NCBI RefSeq assembly: GCF_010501075.1
Contig: NZ_QVMN01000001.1
Coordinates: 434,001-498,000 of the forward strand
Length of the DNA: 64,000 nucleotides
Reading direction: 5' to 3'
From: Dysgonomonas sp. 25
Lineage (GTDB): Bacteria; Bacteroidota; Bacteroidia; Bacteroidales; Dysgonomonadaceae
Shown: positions 44,752 to 54,142 of the stretch, one piece after another
Layout: each line of letters opens with the position of its first letter
Position numbering within the stretch: the stretch's first letter is position 1
The notes under the pieces: model-generated
What the model saw: the letters and a program-made list of their open reading frames with translations, nothing else
What the model was told of the DNA's origin: nothing
Databases searched by the model: none
Program-made: the position numbers and the translations under genes

Positions 44752-45039
44752 ATGGAAGTAATAGCTATCGAGAGCAAAACTTTCGACCTGATAACAGATA
44801 GGTTTGAAAATTTTGCTAAGCAAATCAAACAATGGTGCGGAGTGGAACAAGAGAATAATAAATGGCTTGATAACCAAGACGTATGTACTCTTCTAAATAT
44901 ATCCTACCGGACATTACAGTATTATCGAAATGCTGGTAAACTCTCATTCTCACAGATAAATAGCAAATGCTATTATAAAGTGGAAGATGTAGAAAAACTA
45001 CTCAAAGATTCTCTAATCTCTAAACAGAACAAGCAATGA
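44752..45039 (+). CDS. HTH (excisionase-like) DNA-binding protein
   Basis: The ATG at 44752 (MEVIAIESKTFDLI) fits the family; the longer frame from 44548 is noncoding in character. The 95-residue protein has the same HTH as the 38311 gene: NQDVCTLLNISYRTLQYYRN followed by KLSFSQINSKCYYKVEDVE. It overlaps the DUF3876 gene by 4 bp (ATGA). This trio, HTH-DUF3876-HTH next to an integrase, is the regulatory/excision block of Bacteroides mobilisable elements. Confidence 0.8.
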   Translation: MEVIAIESKTFDLITDRFENFAKQIKQWCGVEQENNKWLDNQDVCTLLNISYRTLQYYRNAGKLSFSQINSKCYYKVEDVEKLLKDSLISKQNKQ

Positions 45040-45314
45040 GGACTAAAATATTTGATTTGAAAGTTCTGTCGGGGAATTGGGAGAGTATAAATCTAAATCC
45101 TACTATTATCATCTACCAAGACGGAGAGCAGTATTTATTAAGTGTCATTCATATGAATGAAACGAGCCGACAGGCAAGCCCTGCTACTTATGAGATTCAA
45201 GAAGATGAAGACGGTTTCTTTATCAACTATAATCTGAAACGAGCATCTATCAGCTATGACAAGAAACTGGATATATTAACCGTTTCCGCATTAGGTGACT
45301 ATATACGGAACTAA
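45036..45314 (+). CDS. DUF3876 protein of mobile elements
   Basis: A 92-residue protein with LSGNWESINLNPTIIIYQDGE at the start of the domain and a C-terminal KKLDILTVSALGDYIR. DUF3876 genes occur almost only in Bacteroides conjugative and mobilisable elements; their role is unknown. It overlaps the upstream HTH gene by 4 bp and is followed by the second HTH gene after 11 bp. Confidence 0.78.
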   Translation: MRTKIFDLKVLSGNWESINLNPTIIIYQDGEQYLLSVIHMNETSRQASPATYEIQEDEDGFFINYNLKRASISYDKKLDILTVSALGDYIRN

Positions 45315-45325
45315 AATCTGACCTT

Positions 45326-45622
45326 ATGGAAATACTGGATAAAAAATCAGAGAAGATTAACACCTTGCTCCGTGTGTTAGATGAAGTTCAAGATGTTATC
45401 AGCAGTGCCCTAAAGCGGAGAACTCCGCATCTGAACGGAGAGAAGTATCTAACGAATAATGAAGTTAGCAAATTGCTAAAATTGAGCACACGCACTCTCC
45501 AAGATTGGCGAGACAATGGAACTATCAGCTATATACAAATTAAAGGGAAGATTCTTTATCGACAGTCTGATATATTGAAATTGTTAGAAGATAATTTCGA
45601 GAAATCGTGGCGAGAAGAATAG
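45326..45622 (+). CDS. HTH (excisionase-like) DNA-binding protein, second in the block
   Basis: A 98-residue protein: an N-terminal helix (EILDKKSEKINTLLRVLDEV), then the HTH NNEVSKLLKLSTRTLQDWRD and the wing TISYIQIKGKILYRQSDILK. It is similar to the 38311 and 44752 proteins but not identical, so each probably has its own site. A strong terminator follows after 8 bp. Confidence 0.8.
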   Translation: MEILDKKSEKINTLLRVLDEVQDVISSALKRRTPHLNGEKYLTNNEVSKLLKLSTRTLQDWRDNGTISYIQIKGKILYRQSDILKLLEDNFEKSWREE

Positions 45623-45630
45623 TGTTAACA

Positions 45631-45660
45631 ATAAAAGCGAGTTTTAAGGCTCGCTTTTAT
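45631..45660. terminator. Bidirectional terminator after the HTH block
   Basis: ATAAAAGCGAG (45631-45641) pairs perfectly with CTCGCTTTTAT (45650-45660), with A and T tracts on both sides; it separates the HTH block from the convergent integrase remnant. Confidence 0.8.
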
Positions 45661-45683
45661 CGTTTCCGTTGAATTATAGCTAC

Positions 45684-45992
45684 TTATCCAAATTTAGCAT
45701 CTACGTTCTGCATATCCCGAAGAATAGAACTATCCAATACTTTAGCGTAATGTTGTGTCATTTTTGTACTGGAATGACCGAGAATTTTGGATACATTTTC
45801 TAAAGACACATTGTTCGCCAAAAATACAACCGTAGCCGCCGTATGGCGTGCCACATGCGTGCTTAATTTCTTCGTAATCCCACACAGATCAGCGATTTCT
45901 TTCAAATAACAGTCGATTTGGATTTTGAGGCTCTTTGTCAGATAGTTACAAAGAGTGAATTTTGACGAGGTAACGAATTGGTAACGGTTCTT
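45684..45992 (-). pseudogene. Remnant of a tyrosine integrase (C-terminal part)
   Basis: The frame encodes only the C-terminal catalytic piece: YLKEIADLCGITKKL, HVARHTAATVVFLANN (His/Arg), KILGHSSTKMTQHYAK (H..Y with the nucleophile Tyr). Upstream it stays open to about 45992 but no longer looks like an integrase and has no start, so the N-terminal two thirds, with the first catalytic Arg, are lost. The element therefore cannot integrate on its own. Just beyond, GGTAACG occurs twice (45969-45975 and 45980-45986), possibly arm-type binding sites. Confidence 0.75.
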
Positions 45993-46099
45993 TTAACTGG
46001 TCTTTACTTCATTTTGCATCTTTACCTAATAACTCTTGTACAAAGATATATTTTTTAGATTTATTCTCCTCATAATGTATAGAAAATAATCGACCGAGC

Positions 46100-47023
46100 T
46101 TACCCTTTATCCTTACATTCTTGTTTTACTGGCTCCATGTGAATCATTACATGGGTATCCGGACCGTATTGTTCCTGGAGTTTCTTCTCTATTTCTGTTA
46201 TTTTCCTGTGGGTCTCTTCGAGGGTTGTGCCGCCATCCATACGGATGTGGAATTCTATGGCGCAACCGTTCCCTATTTTTCGGGTATATAGATTATGTAA
46301 GCCACTCACTCCATTGAAAGAGCCGACAATTTCGCGGATTTCACTCTCGGTTGCTGTCGGTAGAGACTTTTCCATCAACTCGTCAATGGCCGGTTTCATT
46401 AACTGGACGGACGTCCTGATAATGAAAACACTTACCACAATGGCGGCGACCGGATCTAATACCGTCCATTTCTGACCAAGGAATACCGCCCCGCCAATAC
46501 CAACGGCCGTACCAATAGAAGATAGTGCGTCGCTGCGGTGATGCCATGCGTTGGCGACGACAACATCCGATTTCAGTTTCCGTCCCTGAAAGACAGTATA
46601 GCGGCATAATACCTCTTTCAAGATTATCGAAACTATAGCCGCCCAGAAAGCGATCATTCCAGGACTTTCAAGAGTCGCACCCTTGATTACCGCAATGATG
46701 TCTTTTGTACCGTTGTAGGCTATCATCGCGCCAACAAGAAGCAGGATGAACCCGATCATAAGCGTTGCCAGCGTCTCGAATTTACCGTGCCCGTATTTGT
46801 GCTCCTCGTCTTTGGGTTTGCTGGATATCTTAACGAAAACGATTACGATGATATCAGTCACGAAATCCGAGAGTGAATGTACCGCGTCGGCTATCATTGC
46901 CGCACTCCGCCCCAGGATACCGGCAGTGAATTTACCAAGTACCAGCAGCAGGTTTATAATACTACCGACAACGGTTACCTTATAAATGCCCCTTTCGCGC
47001 TCTTTTTTTGTAAAATTATCCAT
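46100..47023 (-). CDS. Cation diffusion facilitator (CDF) metal exporter
   Basis: The ATG at 47023 (MDNFTKKERERGIYKV) is preferred over 47056. The 307-residue protein has six membrane helices with the two CDF metal-site motifs, ADAVHSLSDF in TM2 and HHRSDALSS in TM5, a cytoplasmic His-containing loop (KYGHGKFETLATL) and the C-terminal ferredoxin-like domain (EFHIRMDGGTTLEETHRKI). It exports Zn2+, Fe2+, Co2+ or Cd2+ from the cytoplasm in exchange for protons. It is the last gene of the efflux operon, 20 bp after the LytTR regulator. Confidence 0.9.
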   Translation of the reverse strand: MDNFTKKERERGIYKVTVVGSIINLLLVLGKFTAGILGRSAAMIADAVHSLSDFVTDIIVIVFVKISSKPKDEEHKYGHGKFETLATLMIGFILLLVGAMIAYNGTKDIIAVIKGATLESPGMIAFWAAIVSIILKEVLCRYTVFQGRKLKSDVVVANAWHHRSDALSSIGTAVGIGGAVFLGQKWTVLDPVAAIVVSVFIIRTSVQLMKPAIDELMEKSLPTATESEIREIVGSFNGVSGLHNLYTRKIGNGCAIEFHIRMDGGTTLEETHRKITEIEKKLQEQYGPDTHVMIHMEPVKQECKDKG

Positions 47024-47043
47024 CTTCGTTATAATTCCGAAAT

Positions 47044-47802
47044 CTATCCGAACCACTCTTTAAACTCACTCACCCGTGCTTTTGTTACCAGTATTTTATC
47101 TTTTGTGGGTACAATAAGATTAACCGATAGCCTCCCGTTGAACCAGAAATCAATATCCATAACCGCATCCTTAGCAATAATGTACTGCCTGTTGGCACGG
47201 AAGAAAACGTTGGGATTTATACATTCAATCAGTTCTTCGAGTGTATGCGGGATAATATAAGATTCGTTGTTTTTAGAAATAGCCTTTACTACACCACTGT
47301 CAATATAAAAACAGGCAATGGATTCAGTAGGCAATGGTAAAAGTTTGGTGCCCTTATTGGGAATGAGGAAGTAGTTTTTATATTGTTTCTGCTCGTTCAT
47401 AGACTTTATCAGTTGTGACAACGAGTGGTTTTCATCCTGCTTTTTATCAGTCAATAAAGCCAGTTTGTCCATGGCTCTTTTTATGTCTTTCTCGCCGATG
47501 GGTTTTAACAGATAATCGATACTGTTTACTTTGAAGGCTTTTAGCGCATATTCGTCATAAGCAGTGGTGAAAATAACGGGACAAGTTATCTTAGTGTGTT
47601 CGAATATCTCGAAGGCAGAACCGTCAGCCAGATGAATATCCATAAAAATAAGGTCGGGCATAGGGTTATCCCGTAGCCATTTGACACTCTCGATGATGGA
47701 ATCGGTTATGCCTATTATTTTACATTGGGAAGCGACATCGGCCAGTAAAACTTTCAGGTTGTTTACAGCAGCCTTTTCGTCTTCAATTATCAGGGTTCTC
47801 AT
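47044..47802 (-). CDS. LytTR response regulator
   Basis: A 252-residue regulator. The receiver domain (MRTLIIEDEKAAVNNL) has phospho-acceptor Asp55 in LIFMDIHLADG and a switch Thr in VIFTTAYDEYALKA; from about residue 150 a LytTR DNA-binding domain follows (VFFRANRQYIIAKDAV, GRLSVNLIVP). It overlaps the kinase by 20 bp. LytTR sites are usually paired direct repeats, which were not found before the pump promoter. Confidence 0.93.
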   Translation of the reverse strand: MRTLIIEDEKAAVNNLKVLLADVASQCKIIGITDSIIESVKWLRDNPMPDLIFMDIHLADGSAFEIFEHTKITCPVIFTTAYDEYALKAFKVNSIDYLLKPIGEKDIKRAMDKLALLTDKKQDENHSLSQLIKSMNEQKQYKNYFLIPNKGTKLLPLPTESIACFYIDSGVVKAISKNNESYIIPHTLEELIECINPNVFFRANRQYIIAKDAVMDIDFWFNGRLSVNLIVPTKDKILVTKARVSEFKEWFG

Positions 47803-48865
47803 GGCGGTTGGGGTTTATTAAAGGGATGCTGACACAAAACAGATTGTCTGTGTTATCAATCGTTATTTCTTTACCAAAAAGCAAACGGTAGCGTTTCACC
47901 AGATTATCCAACCCTATTCCTGTGCCTGTACTGCTTGTTAGCTTGGGCTGAATCCGGTTGCATACATGCAATATACCGTCTTCGGTTGTCCTTATATTTA
48001 CTTTTAGCGGATGGCGGTTGCTGATTTCGTTATGCTTAACGGCATTTTCGATTAAAACCTGCAACGACATGGGAGGGAGCAGGTAGTTATTGAATCTTTT
48101 ATCCACTTCAAATTCGAAGGTAAGATTGTCCTCATAGCGCATTTCGAGCAGGAAAGTATACCCTTCGATAAATTCGAGCTCTTCGGAAAGCGTGGTTTTC
48201 TGCGAGTCGTTTTCCTGGAGCATATAACGAAGGACATTGGAGAGTTCCTGTGTATAATTCTGTGCTTTTGCGGGTTCTTCGCGTATCAGCGACCGTAGGG
48301 TATTCAGGGAGTTGAAAAGCATGTGCGGATTAAGCTGGCTTTTGAGTGATTCGTATTGGCTGAGGATATTTTCGAGCTTTAGCTGCTGGTTCTCCAGAAG
48401 TATTTTTTGCTGCCTGCGGGTAATGTAAATAATGTAACAGCTACCTGTTACTACTCCCGAGATAATGAAGTCGCGGATAGGGTGTAAATAGTGATGTGCC
48501 GTAGATTGTACGGCCAGTATATCGAACGTTTTGTGTAAATGATAAAACGCATTACTTATCAGGGTACTTACCAGCCAGCATAAAAGAAAAGAAAGTATAA
48601 ACTTTTGCCAGCCTATTTTTGAGGTTGTTTTATTGAAGCGGAAAACAACCGTATTCAACCAGAAAAGGAAAAGAAGAGCCAGAAAGGAAAAGAAAATCTC
48701 ATTGACTACTTCCAATGTCTGAATACCGGGAAAAACGTTGTGATTTTCCAGATTGCCCAGCAAATCTATAATTTCGGGTATATGGATAAGGAAGCTGACT
48801 GCCACTGATATAATAACCAGCGACAGTTTGTATCTGTTTCCGTATTTCTTTCCATCATCGTTCAT
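47783..48865 (-). CDS. LytS/YehU-type sensor histidine kinase
   Basis: A 360-residue kinase. Four membrane helices occupy residues about 15-150 (LSLVIISVAVSFLIHIP and so on), then a short coiled segment, the His_kinase motif NPHMLFNSLNTLRSLI (phospho-His in the family NPHFLFNSLN pattern) and an ATPase domain with LQVLIENAVKHN and GTGIGLDNL. It has no large periplasmic sensor domain, so the signal is probably sensed in or at the membrane. A TACTTTTG box (minus, 48871-48878) directly before the ATG could give an internal, nearly leaderless transcript. Confidence 0.92.
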   Translation of the reverse strand: MNDDGKKYGNRYKLSLVIISVAVSFLIHIPEIIDLLGNLENHNVFPGIQTLEVVNEIFFSFLALLFLFWLNTVVFRFNKTTSKIGWQKFILSFLLCWLVSTLISNAFYHLHKTFDILAVQSTAHHYLHPIRDFIISGVVTGSCYIIYITRRQQKILLENQQLKLENILSQYESLKSQLNPHMLFNSLNTLRSLIREEPAKAQNYTQELSNVLRYMLQENDSQKTTLSEELEFIEGYTFLLEMRYEDNLTFEFEVDKRFNNYLLPPMSLQVLIENAVKHNEISNRHPLKVNIRTTEDGILHVCNRIQPKLTSSTGTGIGLDNLVKRYRLLFGKEITIDNTDNLFCVSIPLINPNRHENPDN

Positions 48866-48879
48866 AAAAACAAAAGTAG

Positions 48880-49785
48880 TTATTTTTGCACAATCCTTGC
48901 ATTAATGTACATTCCGGGACGAAATAATTCGTTTTTCTCCACTACTTTGGCATATACTTCAAGGGAGCGGTTGACGTTATCCACCGACTGTCCTACTGAA
49001 ATAATCTCACCGCCGAACTTTTCGTCACCCATACCATTAACTCTGAACTCGATGCGGTTGCCTACTTTTATTTTATTGAGGTCTTTTTCATAAGCTGTCA
49101 GTTTGATAAGTGTATTGCTTTTATCAATGATTTCGCACAGCGCTTCGCCTGCCGTAATGTGTTTACCTATATTCATTTGAAGGTTGGATATATAGCCGCT
49201 TATAGGCGCCCGTACTTCGAGCAGGGAAACTATACCTTTTGTATGGAGTGCCTGCGGCGATACGCCCAACATGGTGAGCTGTGCGGCGGCGGCATCCTTC
49301 CTACTTTTCATAGAAAGGTAATCGGCTTTGCTTTGCTGAAATTTCTTTTGCGAGGCGGCTTCTTCTTTTGCGAGTATTTCCTGACGTTTGTATTCTGTTT
49401 CTAGGTATTCGCATTGGGCGGATGCTTCCAGATAGTTTTGTTGCAAGTTTATAAATTCAGGATTTTCAAGGGTAGCCAGCAGTTCGCCTTTTTGAACATA
49501 TTTACCCGGCAGCAATGACGTGTTTTTCACAATACCGTCGATAGACAGGGTGACGGATGCCTGCCGCTGTGGGGAAAGAACAAAAGTGCCGTTAAATGCA
49601 GCATCCTTAGCCAGCGATGTGGCAGAGGTAACAGCATCAATCTTTACCATATCTCTTGTTTCCGGTTCAACCTGTTCTGTATTTGGTTTTGTATCGATTA
49701 TTTTTTCGGACTGCTCATTTTTCGGGTTGCTGCATCCCATCATTAATAGTAGGGTGGCAACTGTTATATAAATAGCTTTCATCAT
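48880..49785 (-). CDS. RND periplasmic adaptor (CusB/CzcB type), short
   Basis: A 301-residue lipoprotein adaptor (MKAIYITVATLLLMMGC). It has the lipoyl-like halves (VKNTSLLPGKYVQKGELLATL; LEVRAPISGYISNLQMNIGK), a helical hairpin between them and the beta-barrel domain ending RPGMYINARI. It stops there: the C-terminal membrane-proximal domain of about 60-80 residues in CusB is missing. This may be a truncated or naturally short adaptor. It lies 5 bp after the pump stop and 14 bp before the kinase. Confidence 0.85.
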   Translation of the reverse strand: MMKAIYITVATLLLMMGCSNPKNEQSEKIIDTKPNTEQVEPETRDMVKIDAVTSATSLAKDAAFNGTFVLSPQRQASVTLSIDGIVKNTSLLPGKYVQKGELLATLENPEFINLQQNYLEASAQCEYLETEYKRQEILAKEEAASQKKFQQSKADYLSMKSRKDAAAAQLTMLGVSPQALHTKGIVSLLEVRAPISGYISNLQMNIGKHITAGEALCEIIDKSNTLIKLTAYEKDLNKIKVGNRIEFRVNGMGDEKFGGEIISVGQSVDNVNRSLEVYAKVVEKNELFRPGMYINARIVQK

Positions 49786-49790
49786 TTACG

Positions 49791-52700
49791 TTATTTGTTG
49801 TTATATAATTCATATTCTAGAGCCGATACATTGTATTGGTATATCATTTCGATGTAAGATTGTTTGATGTCCAATGCGCTGTTCATGCTTTGTATAAAAT
49901 CGCTGATATCCGTTTCGCTATGCTTCAACTGCAATTCGGCAGAGCGAATCATGGCATCGGCTTCGGGCAAGGCCGATGTTTCAAAAAATCGGATGCTTTC
50001 GTCATATTTCCGCAAATCAGCTTTTAGTTCGTAGACTTTGTTGTTTAGCTGGCGGATATTATCCTCGGCTTCGTACTTTGCCATGTAAGCATCGTATTTT
50101 GCCTGTTTTACCCGGCTGGATTGCGCATTGAACACAAGGGGGATGGATACACCGACAGTCCACGAGTTCAAACCCTTGTCGGGTAGGATATTCTGCCGTT
50201 GATAGCCCACGGAAAACTCGGGGAAGAAGTGGCTTTTCTCTACTTTTACCTGTGCTTCGGATTCGGATACCTTACTATTGAAATAAGAAAGGTGGACAGA
50301 GGATAAGTCCGTCGTCATCATGCCTGTATCATATTTGCTTAAAAGGGTATCAGCAGGAATTACCGAATTTTCGGCATAACATATCCATTGCAGACGGGTG
50401 GCGGCAACCTTAAATTCTTCTTCGGCCTGAAATACTTTATTCTTCATGGAGGCAGCTTGTGCCGAAGACATATTCTTTTCCAGCAGGGTGATTTCTCCCT
50501 GTTTATAACGCAGGTCGCCGGTTCGGAGAAGCATTTCTGCCAGTTTGCTTTGTTCACCCAGCATCTTTTTTTTATGGTAGGTATACTGGTAATAAGCCCA
50601 TGCGCGTTTGGCTTCGGCTGTTACTTCCTTTTCTACCATGTCGCGGTAATATGTGCCGGTGTTTACCTGATGCCTCACCAGCGAGTTTTTGTAAAAAGGT
50701 GTAACAATTGAGCCTACCGATTGGGAGACATTAAATTGACGGTCATTCCGGTTGGTTCCGTTAAGCTGTCCCCATGAATAATCGAAAGAGGTAGCTCCCA
50801 AATCCCACGATTCGCCCCGTGCGGCTTTGCTCCGGTCGATGGAAGCTGTAGCGGATTTTAAACGGGGATTGTTTTCTTTTGCCATCTTTATCACTTCGTC
50901 CAGTGTAACGGTCTGTTGTGCCTGCATCTGGCCGGGTATAATTAGCAATAATGCTATAAGTCCTACAAGAGAGGTTCGTTTGTTCCCCCCCCATTTTCGC
51001 CTGCATACAGAGAATACGCCTATCAGGTGATAGAATACGGGAATGATTATCAGTGTGAGGAATGTTGAAACCAATAATCCTCCGATAACAACTGTTGCCA
51101 GCGGACGTTGTACTTCGGCTCCTGCCGAGGTGGCAATAGCCATCGGAACGAAACCGAGTGAGGCAACTAATCCTGTAAGGAATACAGGACGGAGCAGATG
51201 CGGGGTTCCTTTCTTAATTATTATATCTGTTGCCATTTTACAGCTTGTACATTTTGATAGGGATTTGAAATGGTTCAACATAAGGATACCGTTCAACACA
51301 GATACACCGAACAAAGCAATAAATCCCACACCTGCCGATATGCTGAAAGGCAACCCTCTTATCCACAGGGCAAGCACACCGCCTATCATGGATAGGGGTA
51401 CTGTGCTGAATACCACGAGCGTATAGGTGAGGCTGCGGAAGGCAAAGAACAGGAGCAACAAAATCAGCAGTAAAGCGATAGGGATTACTACCAGCAGGGT
51501 GTTGATCGCATTTTGCAGGTTCTCGAATTGTCCGCCGTATTCAAAGTAATAACCGGGTTCAAGTTTTATGTTTTCATCCAGCACAGTTTGGATTCTACCT
51601 ACTACCTGCTGTATATCGGCATCACGCACATTGACACCTATTACAATACGTCGCTTAGTAGCATCACGGTTGATTTGCAGGGGGCCGCTGATCAGCTCTA
51701 CTTGTGCAAGTTCGGTAACGGGTATCTGTATGCCTTCGGATGTACGGATAAAAAACTTATTGAGGTTGAAATCCTCTACTTTTTGTTGGTCGAGGCGTAC
51801 AACCAAATCGAACCGCCGCTCATTTTCAAATACTGTTCCCGCCACCTCACCAGCGTAGGCGGTACGGATAATGTTGTTCAATTCTTCCACATCTACACCA
51901 TAACGGGCCAGTTTGCTGCGGTCGTAGTTTACAACCAATTGAGGCAGTCCCATTGCCTGCTCTACCAGTACATCGTCGGCACCGGGCACCTGTTCGATAT
52001 ACTTGGAGGCTTCGCGGGCTTTGGAATAAAGTTCTTCCATATCTTCGCCGTATAGCTTGATGGCGATATCGGCTTTGGCTCCGGTCATAAGTTCATTAAA
52101 GCGTAATTGGATCGGTTGGCTGAAATTAAATTCCACATCGGGTATGGTATCAAGTGCGTTCTTCATTTTCTCTACCATTTCGGCACGGGAGGATGCACTT
52201 GTCCATTCTTTGAAAGGTTTCATTACGATCATGATGTCGGCATCTTCTACCGCCATGGGGTCGGTAGGTACTTCAGCAGTACCTATTTTTGCTACTACGT
52301 GCTTTATTTCGGGAAAGTTATTCATGAGTATCTTTTCCGCCTCATCTGATGCTTCAATACTACGGGTTAGTGAGCTTCCGGCAGGCAGGGTCATTTGCAT
52401 GGCAAAATCGCCTTCGTCGAGAGTGGGAATAAATTCCGCTCCTAATTTGGTAAACAGTATGATACTGCCTCCCAGTGCAAGGAATGCTATAGCAACGGTA
52501 GTCAGGCTGAACCGCAGGCATTTTTGCAGCAATCTTTTGTATAGCTTGTTCAACCAGTCGAAAAAGCGGTCGGCAAAGGTACGGGGCTGTCTGATGGTCT
52601 TTTTCAGGAACAGGGATGCCATCATGGGCACATACGTCAATGACAAAATCAATGCACCGATAATACAGAACACGAGTGTTTGAGCCATTGGGGTAAAGTA

Positions 52701-54116
52701 TTTGCCTTCTATACCTTGCAGCATTAATATGGGGAAGAATACTATAAGGATAATAAGTACTGCAAAGGTGGCGGAATGTACAACACCTTTGGTGCCGTTG
52801 GCTATCTCATTATCCATATCCTTAGGTGATAGTTTTCGCCCATAAAATTGTTTGGTGTAAAGATGAGCAAGTATCCCTTCAACTATTACAATGGAACCAT
52901 CGACCACGATACCGAAGTCTATTGCCCCGAGGCTCATCAGGTTTGCCGATACACCGAACAACCGCATCATGATAAATCCGAAGAGCATGGATAAAGGAAT
53001 AACAGAGGCAACGATTAGTCCGGCTCTCACATTTCCGAGGAATATTATCAGTACCAGAAAAACGATCAAAGCCCCTTCTATAAGGTTGCGGATAACAGTG
53101 GATATATTGCGGTTTACGAGTTCGGAGCGGTTAAGGTAAGGTTCTATGCTGACACCCTCGGGTAGCATTTTCTGTACGAGTTCCACTCTTTTTTCCAGTT
53201 CGGTGGTCACGACATTGGCGTTTGCACCTTTCAGCATCATGGCAATGCCACCCACACATTCGCCCTGCCCGTCTTTGGTCATTGCCCCAAAACGTTTTGG
53301 AGAGCCGTAACCCACTCTGCCGATATCGTCAATATGGATAGGAATGCCTCCACGGTTGGTAATGACTACCTGTTCTATATCCGTAAGGCTTTTTATCATT
53401 CCCTCGGAACGGATGTAATAGGCTTTGCTATCTTTTTCGATATAGCTTCCGCCTGTATTCTGGTTGTTTTTGTGCAGGGCTTCGAAAACCTCACTGATTG
53501 TGATATTCAGGGAATAGAGGGCGTCGGGGTCTACTGCTACTTCGTATTGCTTCATGTATCCTCCAAAGCTGTTGATTTCTACAATACCGGGTATGCCGGA
53601 AAGTTGGCGTTTCACAATCCAGTCTTGGATAGTTCGCAGCTCCATGGCATCGTACCTGTCTTCATAGCCCGGTGCAACTTCAAGCACATACTGGTATATC
53701 TCTCCCAGCCCGGTGGTGATAGGCATCAATTCGGGAACGCCCAGTTCCGAAGGGATTTCTCCTGCTACGGTTTGTATCTGTTCGTTTATTAGCTGCCGGG
53801 CATCAAGGGTGGGTACATTTTCCTTGAAAACAACGGTTACCAGCGAAAGGCCGAAGCGGGATACGGAACGTATTTCTACTACGTTCATAATATTGCTCAT
53901 AGCCACTTCGATGGGGAAAGTTATTAATTGTTCTACTTCCTGTGGTGCGAGCGTAGGTGAAACGGTTACGATTTGCACCTGATTGTTAGTGATATCGGGA
54001 ACAGCGTCTACGGGAAGGGTGAGCATGGCGTAAATACCTGCGACAAGGAGTATCAATGTCATAAATCCGACAAAGAGTTTCCTCTTTACCGAAAACCGGA
54101 TTATTTTATCAAACAT
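49791..54116 (-). CDS. CusA/CzcA-type RND metal pump fused to a TolC-like channel
   Basis: A 1441-residue fusion. Residues 1 to about 1040 are a heavy-metal RND pump: MFDKIIRFSVKRKLFVG at the start, the proton-relay helix LGAIDFGIVVDGSIVIVEG, and pump domains with FIPTLDEGDFAMQM. At about 1042-1060 a hydrophobic, signal-like segment (TSLVGLIALLLIIPGQMQAQ) joins an outer-membrane efflux domain of about 380 residues starting VTLDEVIKMAKENNPRL. Such RND-TolC fusions occur in Bacteroidetes. The hydrophobic linker may be cleaved to release the channel. A run of eight G lies exactly at the joint. Confidence 0.92.
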   Translation of the reverse strand: MFDKIIRFSVKRKLFVGFMTLILLVAGIYAMLTLPVDAVPDITNNQVQIVTVSPTLAPQEVEQLITFPIEVAMSNIMNVVEIRSVSRFGLSLVTVVFKENVPTLDARQLINEQIQTVAGEIPSELGVPELMPITTGLGEIYQYVLEVAPGYEDRYDAMELRTIQDWIVKRQLSGIPGIVEINSFGGYMKQYEVAVDPDALYSLNITISEVFEALHKNNQNTGGSYIEKDSKAYYIRSEGMIKSLTDIEQVVITNRGGIPIHIDDIGRVGYGSPKRFGAMTKDGQGECVGGIAMMLKGANANVVTTELEKRVELVQKMLPEGVSIEPYLNRSELVNRNISTVIRNLIEGALIVFLVLIIFLGNVRAGLIVASVIPLSMLFGFIMMRLFGVSANLMSLGAIDFGIVVDGSIVIVEGILAHLYTKQFYGRKLSPKDMDNEIANGTKGVVHSATFAVLIILIVFFPILMLQGIEGKYFTPMAQTLVFCIIGALILSLTYVPMMASLFLKKTIRQPRTFADRFFDWLNKLYKRLLQKCLRFSLTTVAIAFLALGGSIILFTKLGAEFIPTLDEGDFAMQMTLPAGSSLTRSIEASDEAEKILMNNFPEIKHVVAKIGTAEVPTDPMAVEDADIMIVMKPFKEWTSASSRAEMVEKMKNALDTIPDVEFNFSQPIQLRFNELMTGAKADIAIKLYGEDMEELYSKAREASKYIEQVPGADDVLVEQAMGLPQLVVNYDRSKLARYGVDVEELNNIIRTAYAGEVAGTVFENERRFDLVVRLDQQKVEDFNLNKFFIRTSEGIQIPVTELAQVELISGPLQINRDATKRRIVIGVNVRDADIQQVVGRIQTVLDENIKLEPGYYFEYGGQFENLQNAINTLLVVIPIALLLILLLLFFAFRSLTYTLVVFSTVPLSMIGGVLALWIRGLPFSISAGVGFIALFGVSVLNGILMLNHFKSLSKCTSCKMATDIIIKKGTPHLLRPVFLTGLVASLGFVPMAIATSAGAEVQRPLATVVIGGLLVSTFLTLIIIPVFYHLIGVFSVCRRKWGGNKRTSLVGLIALLLIIPGQMQAQQTVTLDEVIKMAKENNPRLKSATASIDRSKAARGESWDLGATSFDYSWGQLNGTNRNDRQFNVSQSVGSIVTPFYKNSLVRHQVNTGTYYRDMVEKEVTAEAKRAWAYYQYTYHKKKMLGEQSKLAEMLLRTGDLRYKQGEITLLEKNMSSAQAASMKNKVFQAEEEFKVAATRLQWICYAENSVIPADTLLSKYDTGMMTTDLSSVHLSYFNSKVSESEAQVKVEKSHFFPEFSVGYQRQNILPDKGLNSWTVGVSIPLVFNAQSSRVKQAKYDAYMAKYEAEDNIRQLNNKVYELKADLRKYDESIRFFETSALPEADAMIRSAELQLKHSETDISDFIQSMNSALDIKQSYIEMIYQYNVSALEYELYNNK
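50985..50992 (-). repeat. Eight-G tract at the pump/channel joint
   Basis: On the coding strand eight Gs (within codons Trp-Gly-Gly near residue 1043) sit exactly between the RND and TolC parts. Slippage would cut off or restore the channel half. Confidence 0.6.
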
Positions 54117-54142
54117 ACAAATTGTTGTTACTAATTTGTATG
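54114..54142. promoter_or_regulatory. Inverted repeat covering the pump start codon
   Basis: CATACAAATT (54114-54123) and AATTTGTATG (54133-54142) are a perfect 10-bp inverted repeat with 9-bp spacer. The left arm contains the ATG (as CAT). In the mRNA this stem would hide the start codon; as DNA it would be an operator just after the transcription start. Confidence 0.6.
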
